Numbered from the stretch's first letter, positions 20,021 to 32,664 are shown. The stretch: 64,000 nucleotides of DNA from Lumbricus rubellus (GCA_945859605.1 OX243817.1:19871134-19935133), one strand, 5' to 3'. Numbers and translations are program-made. The notes: a model not told the origin generated them from the letters alone.

Positions 20021-20045
20021 TGTGTGCGTGCGTGTGCGTGTGCGT

Positions 20046-20076
<31 letters not shown>

Positions 20077-20086
20077 CGTGTGTGAC
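20021..20086. repeat. (TG)n microsatellite with CGTGTG variants
   Basis: About 65 bp of GTGTGC and GTGT repeats. Confidence 0.95.
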
Positions 20087-20842
20087 CGTATACAGCAGCA
20101 AGGAACAACGATATTCAGAAAGAGAAATATAGCGTCATGCTATTATTTCTAATTTATAGCAGTGACATTTTGCCCATAGAAACAAGTGACTTGACCAAGA
20201 AGCATGAACAACAGTTAGTCGCAAAGAAAAGTAGAACAACGATTACAATTGTCAGCGGAATTGCATGAGACGATGGATCCAAATATCATAACAGATAGGT
20301 CATGAATATTATAGGCCTACATTGTTTCATGTAGGCCTATAGGCTATATGACTATTTATGATGCGCTGTTTTCTCATGTATCGTCGTTTTGTGTTGTATA
20401 TAACTATATATATGTACATATATATATATATGTGTGTGTACATATATATTATATATATAGTTATATATATATATGGTTGGTTGGACGGCGCAATTCTAAG
20501 TGACGCATCAAATCTCGAATCGTCTGCTGCTGGAGAGGTCAAAGGTCGCCGACCAACATCGTGCAGCTCTGCTTACGTGACCAACGACCGTTTGTAACAA
20601 TAAGTTTACATTATTATTATTATAGCGCCTGTGTGATCGGCCGGTCATTGCTATTCATCATTCAGACGGAGTCAACCACCGATTTATATATATATATACA
20701 CATACATATTTATATATTTATATATAGGCCTATCGGCGAAACATTCATTGGATTCGTTGCAATTCACACAGCAACTGTTTTACTACAACGCCTGCAGTCG
20801 CATTACTCACGCGCATAGGCCTATAGATCTGTCAAAGTAACT
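20087..20842. other. Intergenic sequence with TA/TG microsatellites
   Basis: Contains TATATATG runs at 20396-20478 and 20684-20726 and several TAGGCCTA palindromes. No gene is seen. Confidence 0.5.
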
Positions 20843-20959
20843 GTTTGTATGTATGTCTGTCTGTCTGTTTGCGTTTGTGCATGTCTGTCTGTCTGTCTGT
20901 CTGTTTGTGTCTGTCCATGTATGTATGTCTGTCTGTTTGCGTCTGTGCATGTCTGGATG

Positions 20960-20990
<31 letters not shown>

Positions 20991-21026
20991 TTGTGTGTGT
21001 GTTTGTGTGTGTGCGCGCGCGCGTAA
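20843..21026. repeat. (TGTC)n/(TG)n compound microsatellite
   Basis: TGTCTGTC tetranucleotides with a partly duplicated 75-bp segment (GTCTGTTTGCGT then GTGCATGTCTG occurs twice), ending in a TG run and GCGCGCGC. Confidence 0.95.
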
Positions 21027-21249
21027 GTGAGAGTCGATAAAAAGTCAGCAGTCGGGAGAATGTACGGTCATGCAGCGGTCATGGCATGACATCAGTCTCT
21101 ACGGCTGTCTGTGTTTTTATAATTGGTCATTGGTCGGGAGGGGGTATGGGGTGGGGGGTGGGGTGTGGGCGAGCATGGGAGGATCTTCGCTGCTTCTGGT
21201 TATTCATCCGATGTCTCTGAGGACACAATCGATGCACACAGACAATAGA

Positions 21250-21560
<311 letters not shown>

Positions 21561-21767
21561 TGATACATGTACATAGCACATAAATATCACAATGCAACAT
21601 TCGGTTGTGCAGTACTGTTGTGAACAGCGAAATGAGTGTTCATAATATTTATATGAATTTACGTCTTCAGTAAGTTTTGCAACTCTGGTTATCTCACTCG
21701 GCTCCCCCAGATGTTCTATAGAATCATTGTTAATGCACTTGTTACAAGACGACGCTCGGTCAAATAC

Positions 21768-21961
21768 CAGGGTTGTTTTGAAGGAATTTTTAGAACCGCA
21801 GAACTCCTTCTTTCCCTTCCCATCCTCCATGGCAATTGCTTCCAATCGGAGGACAACGACTTTTTAAAACTAGTCTTAGCTGTACAGAAGTGCTTCTACA
21901 AATGCACAAATCCCTTTAAAACTGCACGTTTTGTGTAGAACTGCACGTTTAAAAAGCCCTG
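21768..21961. mobile_element. MITE family B copy with perfect target duplication
   Basis: It runs from CAGGGTTGTTTTGAAGGAAT to AAAAAGCCCTG, flanked by TCAAATAC on both sides. The 8-bp duplication and CAGGG ends point to hAT-like mobilisation. Confidence 0.92.
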
Positions 21962-21969
21962 TCAAATAC

Positions 21970-23180
21970 CAAACAAAAGCTCAGTAGACCCGTATGCAGT
22001 CTGCAGCAACAACTTAAAAAGACAATGCCATGTTTTGACTTAGCCTATGTTGTAAATCAAGACTACATTGCTATTCATATCACTATTCGATGGAGGGGCG
22101 GCAATTTTTGGTCTTGGTCTTTCGCAGAAAAATTTTATGACTGTTTTTAGTCTTTCTCTCAAAAATTATAAACAAAACCGTGCCAACTCCGGTTATCTGA
22201 AAGCTGATGACCTCTTTAGTCATACGCTATAGGCTACTCCTCACCTTTAGGCTACCCGCTGCATTCATTTAAAACTTGGAACCTAATAGGGGGTGGGGTG
22301 ACGTCCTGTGCAAATATCTGAATTGCGGTGGCATGGCCAGATTGCCCCACCCTCTGGATCCACCTCTGGCTCGATGGAATCACAAAATTAGCGCAATTAA
22401 ACATATCGCTCAAAATTCAAACATCAAGTTGTATATAAGTGTAATTACAAAATTATTTTTGCTTCATTTGCAATAAATAAAGCCAGTAGGCTTGTGAGAT
22501 TACGTCCTCTTCAACAGGACGTCTATGCCTATGGCTTCTAGGCCTATATAAATATGGTTGCTTCATATAGTGCGACAGAAATAGGCCTACTCTTAGTTCT
22601 GAGATGGGCATGCCAATGATATTTATTGCTGTGAGCGATGCAATCGAAGTCAAGATCGGAAAGACAAAGACAACAAAGACGATGAAGACGACGAAGACAA
22701 GCAGTCAAGCGAAGAGAAAACAAAATATATTGCAGACACACTTGACTCGGTCGCAGCATCTCATCTTTATCCTTATATATATATATTATGTTTTATATAA
22801 ATGTGATAGGCTATTTATATATCGGAAAGAAGAGAGTTATGATCAATTAAATGGCTCGACCGGTTTATGTACATTCGCTTCTGAACGGTCTTTTGATTGT
22901 GTGTATCAATCAAGCACATCGATCGACGGGCTTTTGTTTTGATAAAACGTGATTTGTGTGGCGACCCTCCTCGCCTCAGTCGTCTGCTTAAATAAGACCA
23001 GCGGCTGACTCAATAATTATATATTATCCAATATTATCCATGAGACGAGCAGCAGAGGTCAAACAAAGAATTTCCGGAGCAGGGAATCACCATACGCAAG
23101 ACAAGTGGCGTCTCTTTGCATGGTCTTATGAACTGTCAGAGGATCAATACTTTGCAGGTCTTTAAGTCTGGACAGAGGAT
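21970..23180. other. Intergenic sequence, no gene recognised
   Basis: Unique-looking sequence with a TA run near 22775 and a short GAAGACGA repeat at 22660-22700. None of the short frames resembles a known protein. Confidence 0.4.
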
Positions 23181-23497
23181 CAGTACATCAAATAACTTGG
23201 ATATAGGACCAATAAGTCATTAATCTTTGGCCTGTGGAATATGTATAAAATATATTATATATTATATATATGAGCATGGCAGTCAGTACATCAAATAACT
23301 TGGATATAGGACCAATAAGCCATTAATCTTTGGCCTGCGGAATATATATAAAAAATATATAATATATTATATCTATATATATGAGCATGGCAGTCAGTAC
23401 ATCAAATAACTTGGATATAGGACCAATAAGTCATTAATCTTTGGCCTGTAGAATATATATAAAAAATATATTATATATTATATATATGAGCATGGCA
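23181..23497. repeat. Three tandem copies of a ~105-bp unit
   Basis: Copies start at 23181, 23284 and 23395 with CAGTACATCAAATAACTTGG and end in an AT-rich segment plus GAGCATGGCAGT. They are nearly identical apart from length changes in the AT part. Confidence 0.95.
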
Positions 23498-24227
23498 GTA
23501 TTAATAGGCTGAGGCTCTACGTCACAAGGTCATAGGTTCAAGCAGAAGCGAGACCAGCGGTCTTTGCCGTTAGTCTACTTGCCGTTATATGCTTTCAAAT
23601 CACTACTGAATAGATGTTTATCTATATACTTGTATAATGTATATTCTATTGTGGAAAGAATTGTGCTATAAAAGCTTAACTATAGTCCAAATCGCAAGAG
23701 GCGGGCAACAGATCCACATAATTATGGGAAATGATCGTTAAAACGTTTAGAGATAGGCCTATTATTGACATCCAACTAAACCGATGAAGTATATTCAGAT
23801 GAATGTGATTTCTTACATTTGCCAGTATTTAGACAGCAACAAACAAAACAAGTCGGAGGTGTGTAAAGCTGACACGAATACCACTGAAGACACAATTACG
23901 GAATTTAGGCTCAGCTGACACTTAGGTTCGGTCCACTTTCTTGGCTAACCGACTGTCCTTACATGTTCATGTCTTCCTTCGATCCTTCCTTCGTTCCTTC
24001 CTTTGTTCGATCCTCCCTTCCCTTCTTTCTTCCTTCCTTTCATAATTTTGTCGTCTGCAAACTTCCTCTTCCACCATCTTTCGCTCTGCTTTATTCCATC
24101 CTTCCATTGCAATGGCACTCATTCCGAATGCCGTTCACATCCAGTAAACGAATTTCACTAAGTCCATGCCTCAGTCTCCAATGTTGGTCTGATGGACTGA
24201 CCAAGCAGAGAAAATCAGCAAGAGGGA
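23498..24227. other. Intergenic sequence with a weak SINE-like block
   Basis: At 23505-23670 a B-box-like ATAGGTTCAAGC is followed by a GCTATAAAAGC tail, possibly a degraded SINE. The region 23960-24090 is TTCC-rich. No gene is seen. Confidence 0.35.
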
Positions 24228-24456
24228 CAGAGAGAGACAGACAGAAGACAGACAAACAAACAGAGACTGAGGCAGAGACAGTGACAGAGACAGACAGAGA
24301 CAGAGACAGAGAGAGACAGTGACAGAGACAGTGACAGAGACAGACAGAGACAGAGACAGTGACAGAGACAGACAGAGACAGAGACAGTGACAGAGACAGA
24401 CAGAGACAGAGACAGGCAGACAGGCAGACAGGCAGACAGAGACAGAGACAGAGAGG
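24228..24456. repeat. (GACAGA)n microsatellite
   Basis: About 230 bp of ACAGAGACAGTGACAGAG-type repeats with higher-order units of about 30 bp. Confidence 0.95.
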
Positions 24457-24699
24457 AATGGAGTGAGGGAAAGAAACAGCCATGCAGTCCTAACTCTGGA
24501 CAGAGGTCGGGGGAAGGATGTGACATCGGAAGTGTGCTGTACGGACGGGAGAAATGGAAAACATGGAGGAAAGGCATTTCCGCAGCAATATGGATTTTCG
24601 AATTGCATAAATCGACTGAACAACGAAGTAATCACGCAAACACACACAGCAGTCGGTTCCGTATACATACATTGTAAGTCATGCACAAGGCACAAGGTA

Positions 24700-25010
24700 C
24701 CGTAAAACACACACAAGCACACACACACACAGGCATAGGAACACACACACAAAGGCACACACACACTTATGCATACACACACTCACGCACACATATGCAT
24801 ACACACACAAATACACATGCCCATTGCCCAAGCATACACGCGCGCGCGCACACACACATAATGCATAGCCTACACGTACATACACATAGGTAAACATACA
24901 CGCACATGCACAGTTGCACACACATACATGTAGGACACACACACGTGCATGCAGTATACACACGCATATAGCCTACACAATACATGCAAAGATGCATAGA
25001 GACATACATA
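24700..25010. repeat. (CA)n-rich region
   Basis: ACACAC and ACATGCATAC words, mixed with CGCGCG at 24839. Cys/Val and His/Thr frames here are repeat translations. Confidence 0.9.
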
Positions 25011-25267
25011 ATCTGCACGTGAAAAGAAAGTAGGGAGGCGAAATGGGTGAAATGTTAAGTAAGGCATTATTGCTAAAGAAAAACACACAAAGAATTAATT
25101 ATAGGTTCGTGAGATTTCAGAAATATCGGTTGTTTGCAAAGTGACCGATCATAGTCGACTCGTGTCTTGTGCATGACGAAAACAGCATTGCAGAAGATCA
25201 TTCCGGATTGTAATGGATAAGAAAATAGTGAGGCACTGTGAGGGAAAGTAAGAAGAACAAAAGGACG

Positions 25268-25404
25268 GGTGGAAGGATTAAGGAACGGATAGAGGAGAAG
25301 GAGGAGAAGGAGGAGGGAGGAGGGAGGAGGAGGAGGAGGATGAAGAAGAAGAAGAAGAAGAAGAAGAAGAAGAAGAAGAAGAAGAAGAAGAAGAAGAAGA
25401 AGAG
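25268..25404. repeat. (GGA)n/(GAA)n purine tract
   Basis: GGAGGA units are followed by about 20 GAA units (25343-25401). Confidence 0.95.
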
Positions 25405-26134
25405 GTGTGCTTGTTAATCTCAGTTATGATAATGTGCTTCATTGTTTGTCGGTCAATGTGGACAACTTGCTGCCCTCAATGCGCTGACCAACAGTAGACC
25501 TCTAGGCAGGCTATGGCGCACCCCACTGTGGCTGATAACTGTACAGATGAGGAGAGCAATGATTAACCGAAACTAAGAAATTGAAGTTGCAAACACTTCC
25601 TACCAAAGGATGCCCTTCAGGCCTATACTCGTCTATCGTCTTCCTCCTCCTCTTACATGTATTCGAGGAAGAAGGCGAGGGGAGTAGAGAGGGTGGGGTT
25701 GGGGGCCAGCTGGAAGTGGATGCGGAGGAGAAGGAAAGGTGAAGTATGGGGAAAGGGGTACGGTTGATTTTAAGTCAACCGCACCAGCTCTGTATAGGCT
25801 ACCCGTTTCCGGTCATGTTTTTATGTAGTACCTTTATTTAATTAATAACAACGTTAACTACACGTATATGAAAATGTAATACTCAAAGCTACAGTAACTG
25901 CTTGTATTGTTAAGATTAAATTGCTGCTATATTTTTACAAAGAGGTCAAATTTCTCAGATCTCGTCCCGCTCACGTCACGCATTGTCACTCATTTCTGAC
26001 CCCAGCATCACCCACGTGCGTGACGTAATTTACGGACGTCCCCTACGGACTGTATCTTGAACGTTTGTTTGTGACGTTGAGACGTGAAATAGCGCTAAAG
26101 CAGACGACGTACATAATGCAGTAGGACAGCATAC
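25405..26134. other. Intergenic sequence, no gene recognised
   Basis: Mostly unique. A CpG-containing stretch at 25960-26110 (CACGTCACGC, GACGTAATTTACGGACGTC) has CRE-like TGACGT words but no identifiable transcript start. Confidence 0.35.
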
Positions 26135-26322
26135 AATATATATATATAATTTATAAAAAAATTATACATGTATTCCTATATATATAAGTACATGTATTCC
26201 TATATATATAATATATACATGTATTCTTATATATATATACACATGTATTCCTATATATATATATGCATGTATTCCTATATATACACATGTATTCCTATAT
26301 ATATATACATGTATTCCTACGC
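26135..26322. repeat. ~20-bp minisatellite ACATGTATTCCTATATATAT
   Basis: Eight or so imperfect copies of a unit combining ACATGTATTCCTA with a variable TA run. Confidence 0.92.
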
Positions 26323-26504
26323 AGGCACTCGAAGGTGAATTTCCCAGCAGACGGCGAATGCAACAAGACTCGAACCCCGGCGGCGGCGGCGGCGGATACG
26401 GAGACGACATCAGGCGACTGCGTAATGCGCACCAATGACACGTACATGTATATGTAGGAAATGCAAAGGCGTTGCTATAGGAGCCGTAAATTAGTTTACA
26501 AAGC

Positions 26505-26822
26505 ATGAAAGAGAGACAGCCAGAGGCAGAGGCAGAGGCAGAGGTAGAGGCAGAGAGAGAGAAACAGACAGACAGACATACAGAGACACAGACACAGACA
26601 CAGAGAGACAGAGACAGATACAGAGAGAGACAGAGACAGAGACAAAGAAACAGAGACAGGTACAGAGAAACAGAGACAGATAGGGCCTACAGAGAAACAG
26701 AGACAGAGGCAGAGAAACAGAGACAGAGACATATACAAAGAAACATAGACAGATACAAAAACAGAGACAGATACAGACACAGAGAAACAGATACAGAGAC
26801 AGAGACAGAGACAAAGAGCATT
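26505..26822. repeat. (CAGAGA)n microsatellite
   Basis: About 310 bp of AGAGACAGA and ACAGATACAGA repeats, interrupted by one TAGGGCCTAC. Confidence 0.95.
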
Positions 26823-26885
26823 TGACAGATGAGCAGTTGATTCTATCGCAGAGGAGGTGCCTGTATAAGGTGAGTACGAGAATGC

Positions 26886-26915
26886 AGCAGCAGCAGCATC
26901 ATCATCATCATCAGC

Positions 26916-26959
<44 letters not shown>

Positions 26960-26960
26960 C
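26886..26960. repeat. (CAG)n/(CAT)n trinucleotide repeat
   Basis: AGCAGCAGC with a CATCATCAT stretch inside, about 75 bp. Confidence 0.95.
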
Positions 26961-27159
26961 ATCGGATGCGAAATATGATGAGGAACGAAGGAAGATGGGA
27001 GAGGAGACGCGCCTTGCCTTGCCTTGGCTGTTGCTGCTGATGAGTCAGGCAGCACAGCAGACGGAAGGAAGATCGATGAGCAAAACACAGAGTGCAGAAG
27101 CACTTGGGTGAAACACTATGCATGGCCAGACAACAGATATACATGTATAGACAAAAGCA

Positions 27160-27372
27160 CATGAAAAGACAGAACATGTGGGAAAAGACAGCACATGGAA
27201 AGAGACAACACATGGAAAAAGACAACATATGAAAAGACAAAACACATGGAAAGAGATAACACATGGATAAAGACGACACATGGAAAAAGACAAAAACGTG
27301 GAAAAAGACAACACATGGATAGAGACGACACATGGAAGCAGACAAAACGTGGAAAGAGACAACAAGCATCTG
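27160..27372. repeat. Minisatellite ACACATGGAAAGAGACAAC
   Basis: About twelve imperfect 15-19 bp units built on ACATGGAAAaAGACAa. Open frames exist on both strands because the unit lacks stops. The Cys-rich minus-strand frame is not a protein family I know. Confidence 0.9.
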
Positions 27373-27504
27373 ACGCACAAGAAAACTGAAGGCAGAACTA
27401 CATGTAGACTGCAGGCCAAATGCATAGAGCGAGAGATAAATGGTTAAGTGACGGGATACCTAGAGCAGGCTTAATCGAAAGAGGAAGAGAAAAAAGGAGA
27501 CATA

Positions 27505-27815
27505 CCAAATGAGAGGCAGAGAGAGAGAGACAGACAAACAGACAGACAGACAGAGAGAGAAACAGAAAGACAGCTGGACAGACACCATAGAGACACAGGG
27601 AAACAACGGAAGACTCATCAATGAATAAAGATAGTCAAACGAAAGACACAGAGGCAGACATAGACAGACAGAGGCAGACAGAGACAGACAGAGGCAGACA
27701 GAGGCAGACACAGGAAGACACAGGAAAACAGGCAGAGGAAGACAGACAGAGGAAGACAGACATAGGCAGACAGATAGAGACAGACAGAGGCAGACACAGA
27801 GGCATAAAGATGTGA
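27505..27815. repeat. (GACAGA)n / CAGACAGAGG microsatellite
   Basis: AGACAGACAGAGGCAGACA-type units over about 300 bp with a 60-bp less repetitive middle. Confidence 0.93.
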
Positions 27816-28285
27816 GCCAAGTAGCTGTTGTCGGTGGTAATACATCTCTGTGAGGTCGGAGGTCGCGCGTGGCCACAGTATACATCGTCCTCGTCGTAGC
27901 CAGAGGTCATTGAGAAGGTCATAGGGTCATGGAGAAGGTCAAAGGGTCACGTGATCAACGTGCACGCGAGATGTAAATGCAACGTTGAAGGTGGCAGCGC
28001 TGAAGCAGCGGAACAGTAATTAACGACAATCAAGAAATCTTCTAAGCGCTAACCAGCATTTCCAGCGCTTGACCTAACTGGTTCTTCACAGGATTATAAT
28101 TATCATAGATCTACACGGTGAACGGAAAATTCGGAAGCCATTTGCAACAGTCTGAGCAGCATATAATTAGCCTATAGATATTTGATGAACTTGATAAGAC
28201 CTTCAGTGTCATCAATCTAAGTTTCAGCTAATAATTTTACAGTATCATAATAATACATAAGCTTATACAATAAATTACATTATAC
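27816..28285. other. Intergenic sequence, nothing recognised
   Basis: No exon or element seen. GGTCATGGAGAAGGTCA is duplicated near 27905-27945. Confidence 0.4.
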
Positions 28286-28321
28286 ATACACACACATATA
28301 CACACATACACGTGCGCATAC

Positions 28322-28355
<34 letters not shown>

Positions 28356-28587
28356 ACACACACGCACGGTAGTTAGTTGATAAATTAAGGATTCTGAGCA
28401 GCGAAGACGCGTCTACTCGATGCCGCCGGGAGTTCATTACTGGATATGTCAACGTCGGAATGTCAGACTTTGACAATTCTCCACGGCTAATCAGCCAAAA
28501 TGGGACTCGTCAACGCACCACTGCCACGTAAAGTATATAACAGGACACAGATATAATATATATAATACGCATACAATATATAGGCTG

Positions 28588-28630
<43 letters not shown>
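28286..28630. repeat. (CA)n and (TA)n microsatellites
   Basis: A CA run at 28286-28372 (cleanest 28322-28355) and a TA run at 28590-28627, separated by unique sequence. Confidence 0.9.
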
Positions 28631-28796
28631 CTTCTGGAAAGTTCATTGCGCATGCCCCGATTGCTTGGCTGATTCGCCTAAATCCGATGGAAAAGCTATT
28701 TCGCCGCGTAGTCCATCGACTTAACCAACCAACGACCAATATACAGTAGACTATTTATATAATACACTACAGAATGTCGGCTGCGTATATAGGCGC

Positions 28797-28855
28797 ACAT
28801 CATCGTCGTCGTCGTCATCATCGTCGTCGTCATCATCGTCGTCGTCGTCATCGTC
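28797..28855. repeat. (CGT/CAT)n trinucleotide repeat
   Basis: CATCGTCGTCGTCGTCATCAT units, translated as poly-Asp on the minus strand. Confidence 0.95.
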
Positions 28856-29002
28856 TACATTATAGATAAAGCTGTCATCCGAATCTCGTCTACAACCGAG
28901 TTTCGTCTGATCGATTGATGTTCTGATTGCGTCTGGCAAAGTGAAAAACGCGGCGCCAAATGAAGTTACACGTAGGATATTGCTGCTGACGACGGACAGT
29001 TC

Positions 29003-29048
<46 letters not shown>

Positions 29049-29052
29049 TATA

Positions 29053-29170
29053 CAGGGTGGGCCAAAAAAGTACCCCCAACTGTTTGCTAATTATTAATAT
29101 TATGGCCAGAAGTTAGATACTTTATATCAAGTTTCACAGACTTACAGGTAATTCATATCTACGTAGCATA
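29053..29170. mobile_element. Left part of an outer mariner-like element interrupted by a related one
   Basis: It starts CAGGGTGGGCCAAAAAAGTA after TA. Its sequence up to 29168 continues, after the inner element, at 30348 (CAATGGCCAAATTGTATTAA). The join aligns to 29395-29600 of the inner element. Confidence 0.75.
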
Positions 29171-30345
29171 CAGGGTGAGCCAAAAAAAAGTAATCCCCTA
29201 CGGTCTTTAGCCCATATCTTGGCCAAACATACTAATTTTTAAATGAAACTTTACAGTATTAAAGGCAATTCATATTTACGTACAATAGTTCAAATTTCAA
29301 CAAGATATTTCAAACAGAACAAAAGTTATATCACTTTTAGTGAGGCCACCCACCGTTTTTTGACGGTTCAAAAACGAAACGCAATTTTTTAAAGGTTTTT
29401 TGCTAATATCATGGCCAGAAGTAAGAATTTCAAAATGAATCTTTACAGGTTTCTAGACAATTCATATGTACACATGATGGCCAGATTTCATCAAAATATT
29501 TCAAACACAACAAAAGTTTAGCCACTTTTAGTGAGGCCACCCACCGTTTTTGACGACGCAAAAACGAAACGCAACAAAAAGTACCAAAACACGATTTTAT
29601 TAAGTCTCATCTCAAATAACTGTTGTCAAATGAACTTGGTAGTGCTTCACAACTTGTGTTCAATGTGCCCACCACCAGTGACAAAACTTCTTTCGAGTCT
29701 CTTTGCAAAGTTCTTGATGTGCCTGTTGATTATTCTGACAGATTCCTTATTTACCAATTTTATTGTCATCTTTCTAAGTGACTTCTCAGTGACGGGCAGC
29801 TATGCTGGTACCCTGTTTCTTTTTTAAATAGTGATATTAATGATTATCTGGCAATATCGAGGCTATCTGATAAAAAATTGTTTGAGATGAGACTTAATAA
29901 TTTCGTGTTTTTGCTACTTTTTGCTGCGTTCCGTCTTTGAAACGTCAAAAAATGGGGGGTGGCCTCACTAAAAGTGGTATAACGTTTGTTGTGCTCGAAA
30001 TATTTTGCTGAAATCTGGTCATTATGTGTAGATATGAATTGTCTTTAAGCCTGTAAAATTTCATTTCAATATTCTTACTTTTGACCAAGATATTGGCCAG
30101 AATAATTGAATTGTTTTTTTGTTAATTTTTGTTGCGTCGCGTTTTTGAAGCGTCAAAAAACGGTGGGTGGCCTCACTTAAAGTGATGTAACTTTTGTTCT
30201 GTTTGGAATATTTTGTTGAAATTTGAACCATTGTACGTAAATATGAATTGCCTTTAAGACTGTAAAGTTTCATTTTAAAATTCGTATGTTTGGCCAGGAT
30301 ATGGGCTGAAAACGGTAGGGGATTACTTTTTTTTGGCTCACCCTG
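29171..30345. mobile_element. Mariner-like foldback element with ~400-bp inverted repeats
   Basis: It begins CAGGGTGAGCCAAAAAAAAG and ends CTTTTTTTTGGCTCACCCTG, flanked by TA. The arms pair over roughly 29171-29580 and 29935-30345. Each arm contains two related blocks (CATGGCCAGAAG and GAGGCCACCCACCGTTTTT). The centre keeps a short transposase remnant. Confidence 0.88.
29630..29785 (-). pseudogene. Mariner transposase C-terminal remnant
   Basis: The minus strand reads RINRHIKNFAKRLERSFVTG, then GGHIEHKL and a stop, shortly before the start of the other arm. A closing V-x-x-G-G-H-I/V-E-H block is typical of the end of mariner transposases. The catalytic region is gone. Confidence 0.65.
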
Positions 30346-30347
30346 TA

Positions 30348-30490
30348 CAATGGCCAAATTGTATTAAAACATTTATGACAGAACAAAAGCTGTTACTTTA
30401 AGTGAGTCCACCCATTGTTTTTTATGATCCAAAAACATAACTCAACAAAAAGTAGCAAAAAACGAATTTATTAAGTCACAACTCAGACGT
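30348..30490. mobile_element. Right part of the interrupted outer mariner-like element
   Basis: Resumes with CAATGGCCAAATTG, then GAGTCCACCCATTG and CAACAAAAAGTAGCAAAAAA. These are diverged versions of the blocks at 29480-29600. No right terminus was found, so the outer element is incomplete. Confidence 0.6.
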
Positions 30491-30567
30491 ATCCGATTTA
30501 AGGATATCAGAGATCTATTGACTGTACAGTGTAAGCTAAAGGCCTCAAATTTATTATAGACAATTTA

Positions 30568-30797
30568 GTGGGGGCACAGTGGTGTAGTGGGTATGTGCAT
30601 TGTCTTGCAGCCAGAGGGTTGCAGGTTTGAATCCACCTCAAGCCGGCATGCATGGTCCTTGAGCAAGTGCTTCACTCACATTAACTTCAACGTGAAACTC
30701 CGATGCAGTGTCTGTGCTGTAGTCGGGAGCGCCCCTAAGTACAGAGCTTGAAGGGGCTCTGTAGAAATGGCAAAATAAATAAATAAATAATAAATAC
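30568..30797 (+). mobile_element. tRNA-derived SINE, complete copy
   Basis: Head GGGGGCACAGTGGTGTAGTGG with a B-box-like GGTTTGAATCC, body CCTTGAGCAAGTGCTTCACTC, and tail AGTCGGGAGCGCCCCTAAGT followed by an (AAAT)n end. It is more diverged than the copies at 53305 and 63623. Confidence 0.88.
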
Positions 30798-31647
30798 ATA
30801 ATAGAAAGAATACTTTTTATTGACAACTTTAATCAACCTTGTATAAAATCACCTGAAAAGCTCATATTCAAATAATTATAATCAACAATAATTGAAAACC
30901 AATAAGAATTCAGAACATTAGACATCTTCATATAAAAGAAAACACTTTTAAACCATAGCACCAGATCATAGCAAAGAAGTCCATTGTACTCCAGAACGCA
31001 TTTTGTAAACATATTGCCATAGTAAGCACCAAACATGTTGTGAAACATTAGATGACAATGAAGAAGTGACACTTCTAAGTCGAACAGAGTTCATTCAGTT
31101 CAGTCAATAGCCGCACTTTCTACTATCTCACATAAAACTGGAATTTGAGATGAATAACACTGGGTCATTTTGTATAGAAAATCTTTCAAACAGATAGAAT
31201 GTACAATTGTACATTGTACAATCATCACAAAAGGAAACATAAAGTTGGCATTTGGTGATGAATGATCATACAAAAGCTGCATCTATCTGGTTTGCCGATT
31301 ACACTGCAAAAACATCTTTCAAGATGTATTGTATTGTACATATACACGCACAATCAACACTCCAACACACACAAAATATATATATATTATACATATAAAC
31401 ATGTATATATATAAAAATATATACACACAAATGTATGGTGCAATGTAGCCAGTTGATAAGAGTGTGCTCATTTTGTAATGCAGACAATACAGATTTGAGA
31501 GCCAGCTGAGGTCACTATGCAACTGCTTGGTACCAATGATATAACACTTACAAGAATATGATAATACTGTCACACATAATTTATATAACACACACATATA
31601 TATATCAGAGTCATGTAAATTTAATATACACACAGTGTCACACACTC

Positions 31648-31686
<39 letters not shown>

Positions 31687-31739
31687 TTTGTGTACACTTC
31701 TGAACTACGGATGAAGGATAATATCGAAATGCAATTGTA
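30798..31739. other. AT-rich sequence, no gene recognised
   Basis: TA runs occur at 31376-31425 and 31650-31682. A minus-strand frame at 31100-31282 has some protein-like features but no family match or splice evidence. Confidence 0.35.
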
Positions 31740-31930
31740 CAGTGTTTGATCTAGTCCCCTCCTTTTGGGGAATCAAGGTTTTGGGCAGAGGCAAACGTGC
31801 ATTAAAAATTCTTCTTAATTCCACATTTTAATGGTAGTACTACTTTAAGATATCATCTTTAAAAAAATGCTCTATTAATTATTTAAGTTCAGATAAAAGT
31901 TGTTGTAATTTTTTGATAAATATAATTACA
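31740..31930 (+). repeat. Interspersed repeat (family E), diverged copy
   Basis: GTTTGATCTAGTCCCCTCC and the TTAATTCCACATTTTAATGG block correspond in order to 4206-4475. Termini are unclear. Confidence 0.5.
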
Positions 31931-31947
31931 ATAATTTCTTTATTTTT

Positions 31948-32014
31948 CAAGTTCAGCAACAAAGTTCTTCTGCTGTGCTGGACTACAATAATGAATAAGT
32001 GCTAGAATCAGTTC
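31948..32014 (-). CDS. Candidate last exon of a small gene downstream of LRGUK
   Basis: On the minus strand, after a possible acceptor (tatcaacag), the frame reads DELILALIHYCSPAQQKNF, then VAELEK and TAA. An AATAAA overlaps the stop, so polyadenylation could follow at once. The frame stays open upstream for about 20 more codons, and the true exon start is uncertain. The peptide looks like folded protein, not repeat, but I do not recognise a family. Confidence 0.3.
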
Positions 32015-32572
32015 ATCCCTGTTGATATCCAGACGATATTGAATTGGTGAATAGGACACAATTACCACAAATTGTTACAAGTACCGGTAGTACACAAACC
32101 GAGAAGTACTCAACTGCCAAATTGGAAAGCCATGTAGTAGTAGCAATGTTGTCTTATTAAATATTCAAGGAGCAATTAAGGCACCTAAACGTTTGACAGA
32201 TTGAAATTTGAAAGATAACACTGGAGAGAAGCCATTGCTAAAAAATATTTGCACAAATATTAGAAGTAAATGAAAATATTATAATATGATAGTATCATAT
32301 TTTAAAACAATAAATAATATCAACATATCATATAATAGAGAATAATACCACGGTATATTATGACAGTTCATGAAATTCAAAAATGTAAACCGCAACTAAA
32401 ACTATTATCATTTTGCAAAATTTTGGGGGCAGTAAGTTCTTGGGAAACACCTCCACTAGATATGCCTTGACAGTTGTATTAAATACATGTATAATAAAAA
32501 TAACCAGTCACTAAATATTATACAAAAGTATTTAAACACTTATATAACTGATGATAAAATTATGAATACTTA

Positions 32573-32664
32573 CAGTAATGCAGTCTTTCTGTGGATCAAC
32601 ACTGCTTTCATAATACTTTTCAAATAAATACCACGTAGTATCTTTAGTCAGGAAGGTGCTACCA
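32573..32664 (-). CDS. Candidate internal exon of a small gene downstream of LRGUK
   Basis: On the minus strand, after a pyrimidine-rich acceptor (ttatttctgctggtag), the sequence reads TFLTKDTTWYLFEKYYESSV, then DPQKDCIT and a consensus donor T|GTAAGT. The phase does not match the exon at 31948-32014 directly, so an exon is missing or one border is wrong. A second good donor (GTGCAG|GTGAGT) at about 32868 may end an earlier, perhaps untranslated, exon. The family is unknown. Confidence 0.35.

Noticed and set aside
26870..26884. Plus-strand splice donor AAG|GTGAGT with a short open frame before it
   Set aside because: The preceding sequence is a CAGAGA microsatellite. Only about 16 non-repetitive codons remain, with no partner exon.
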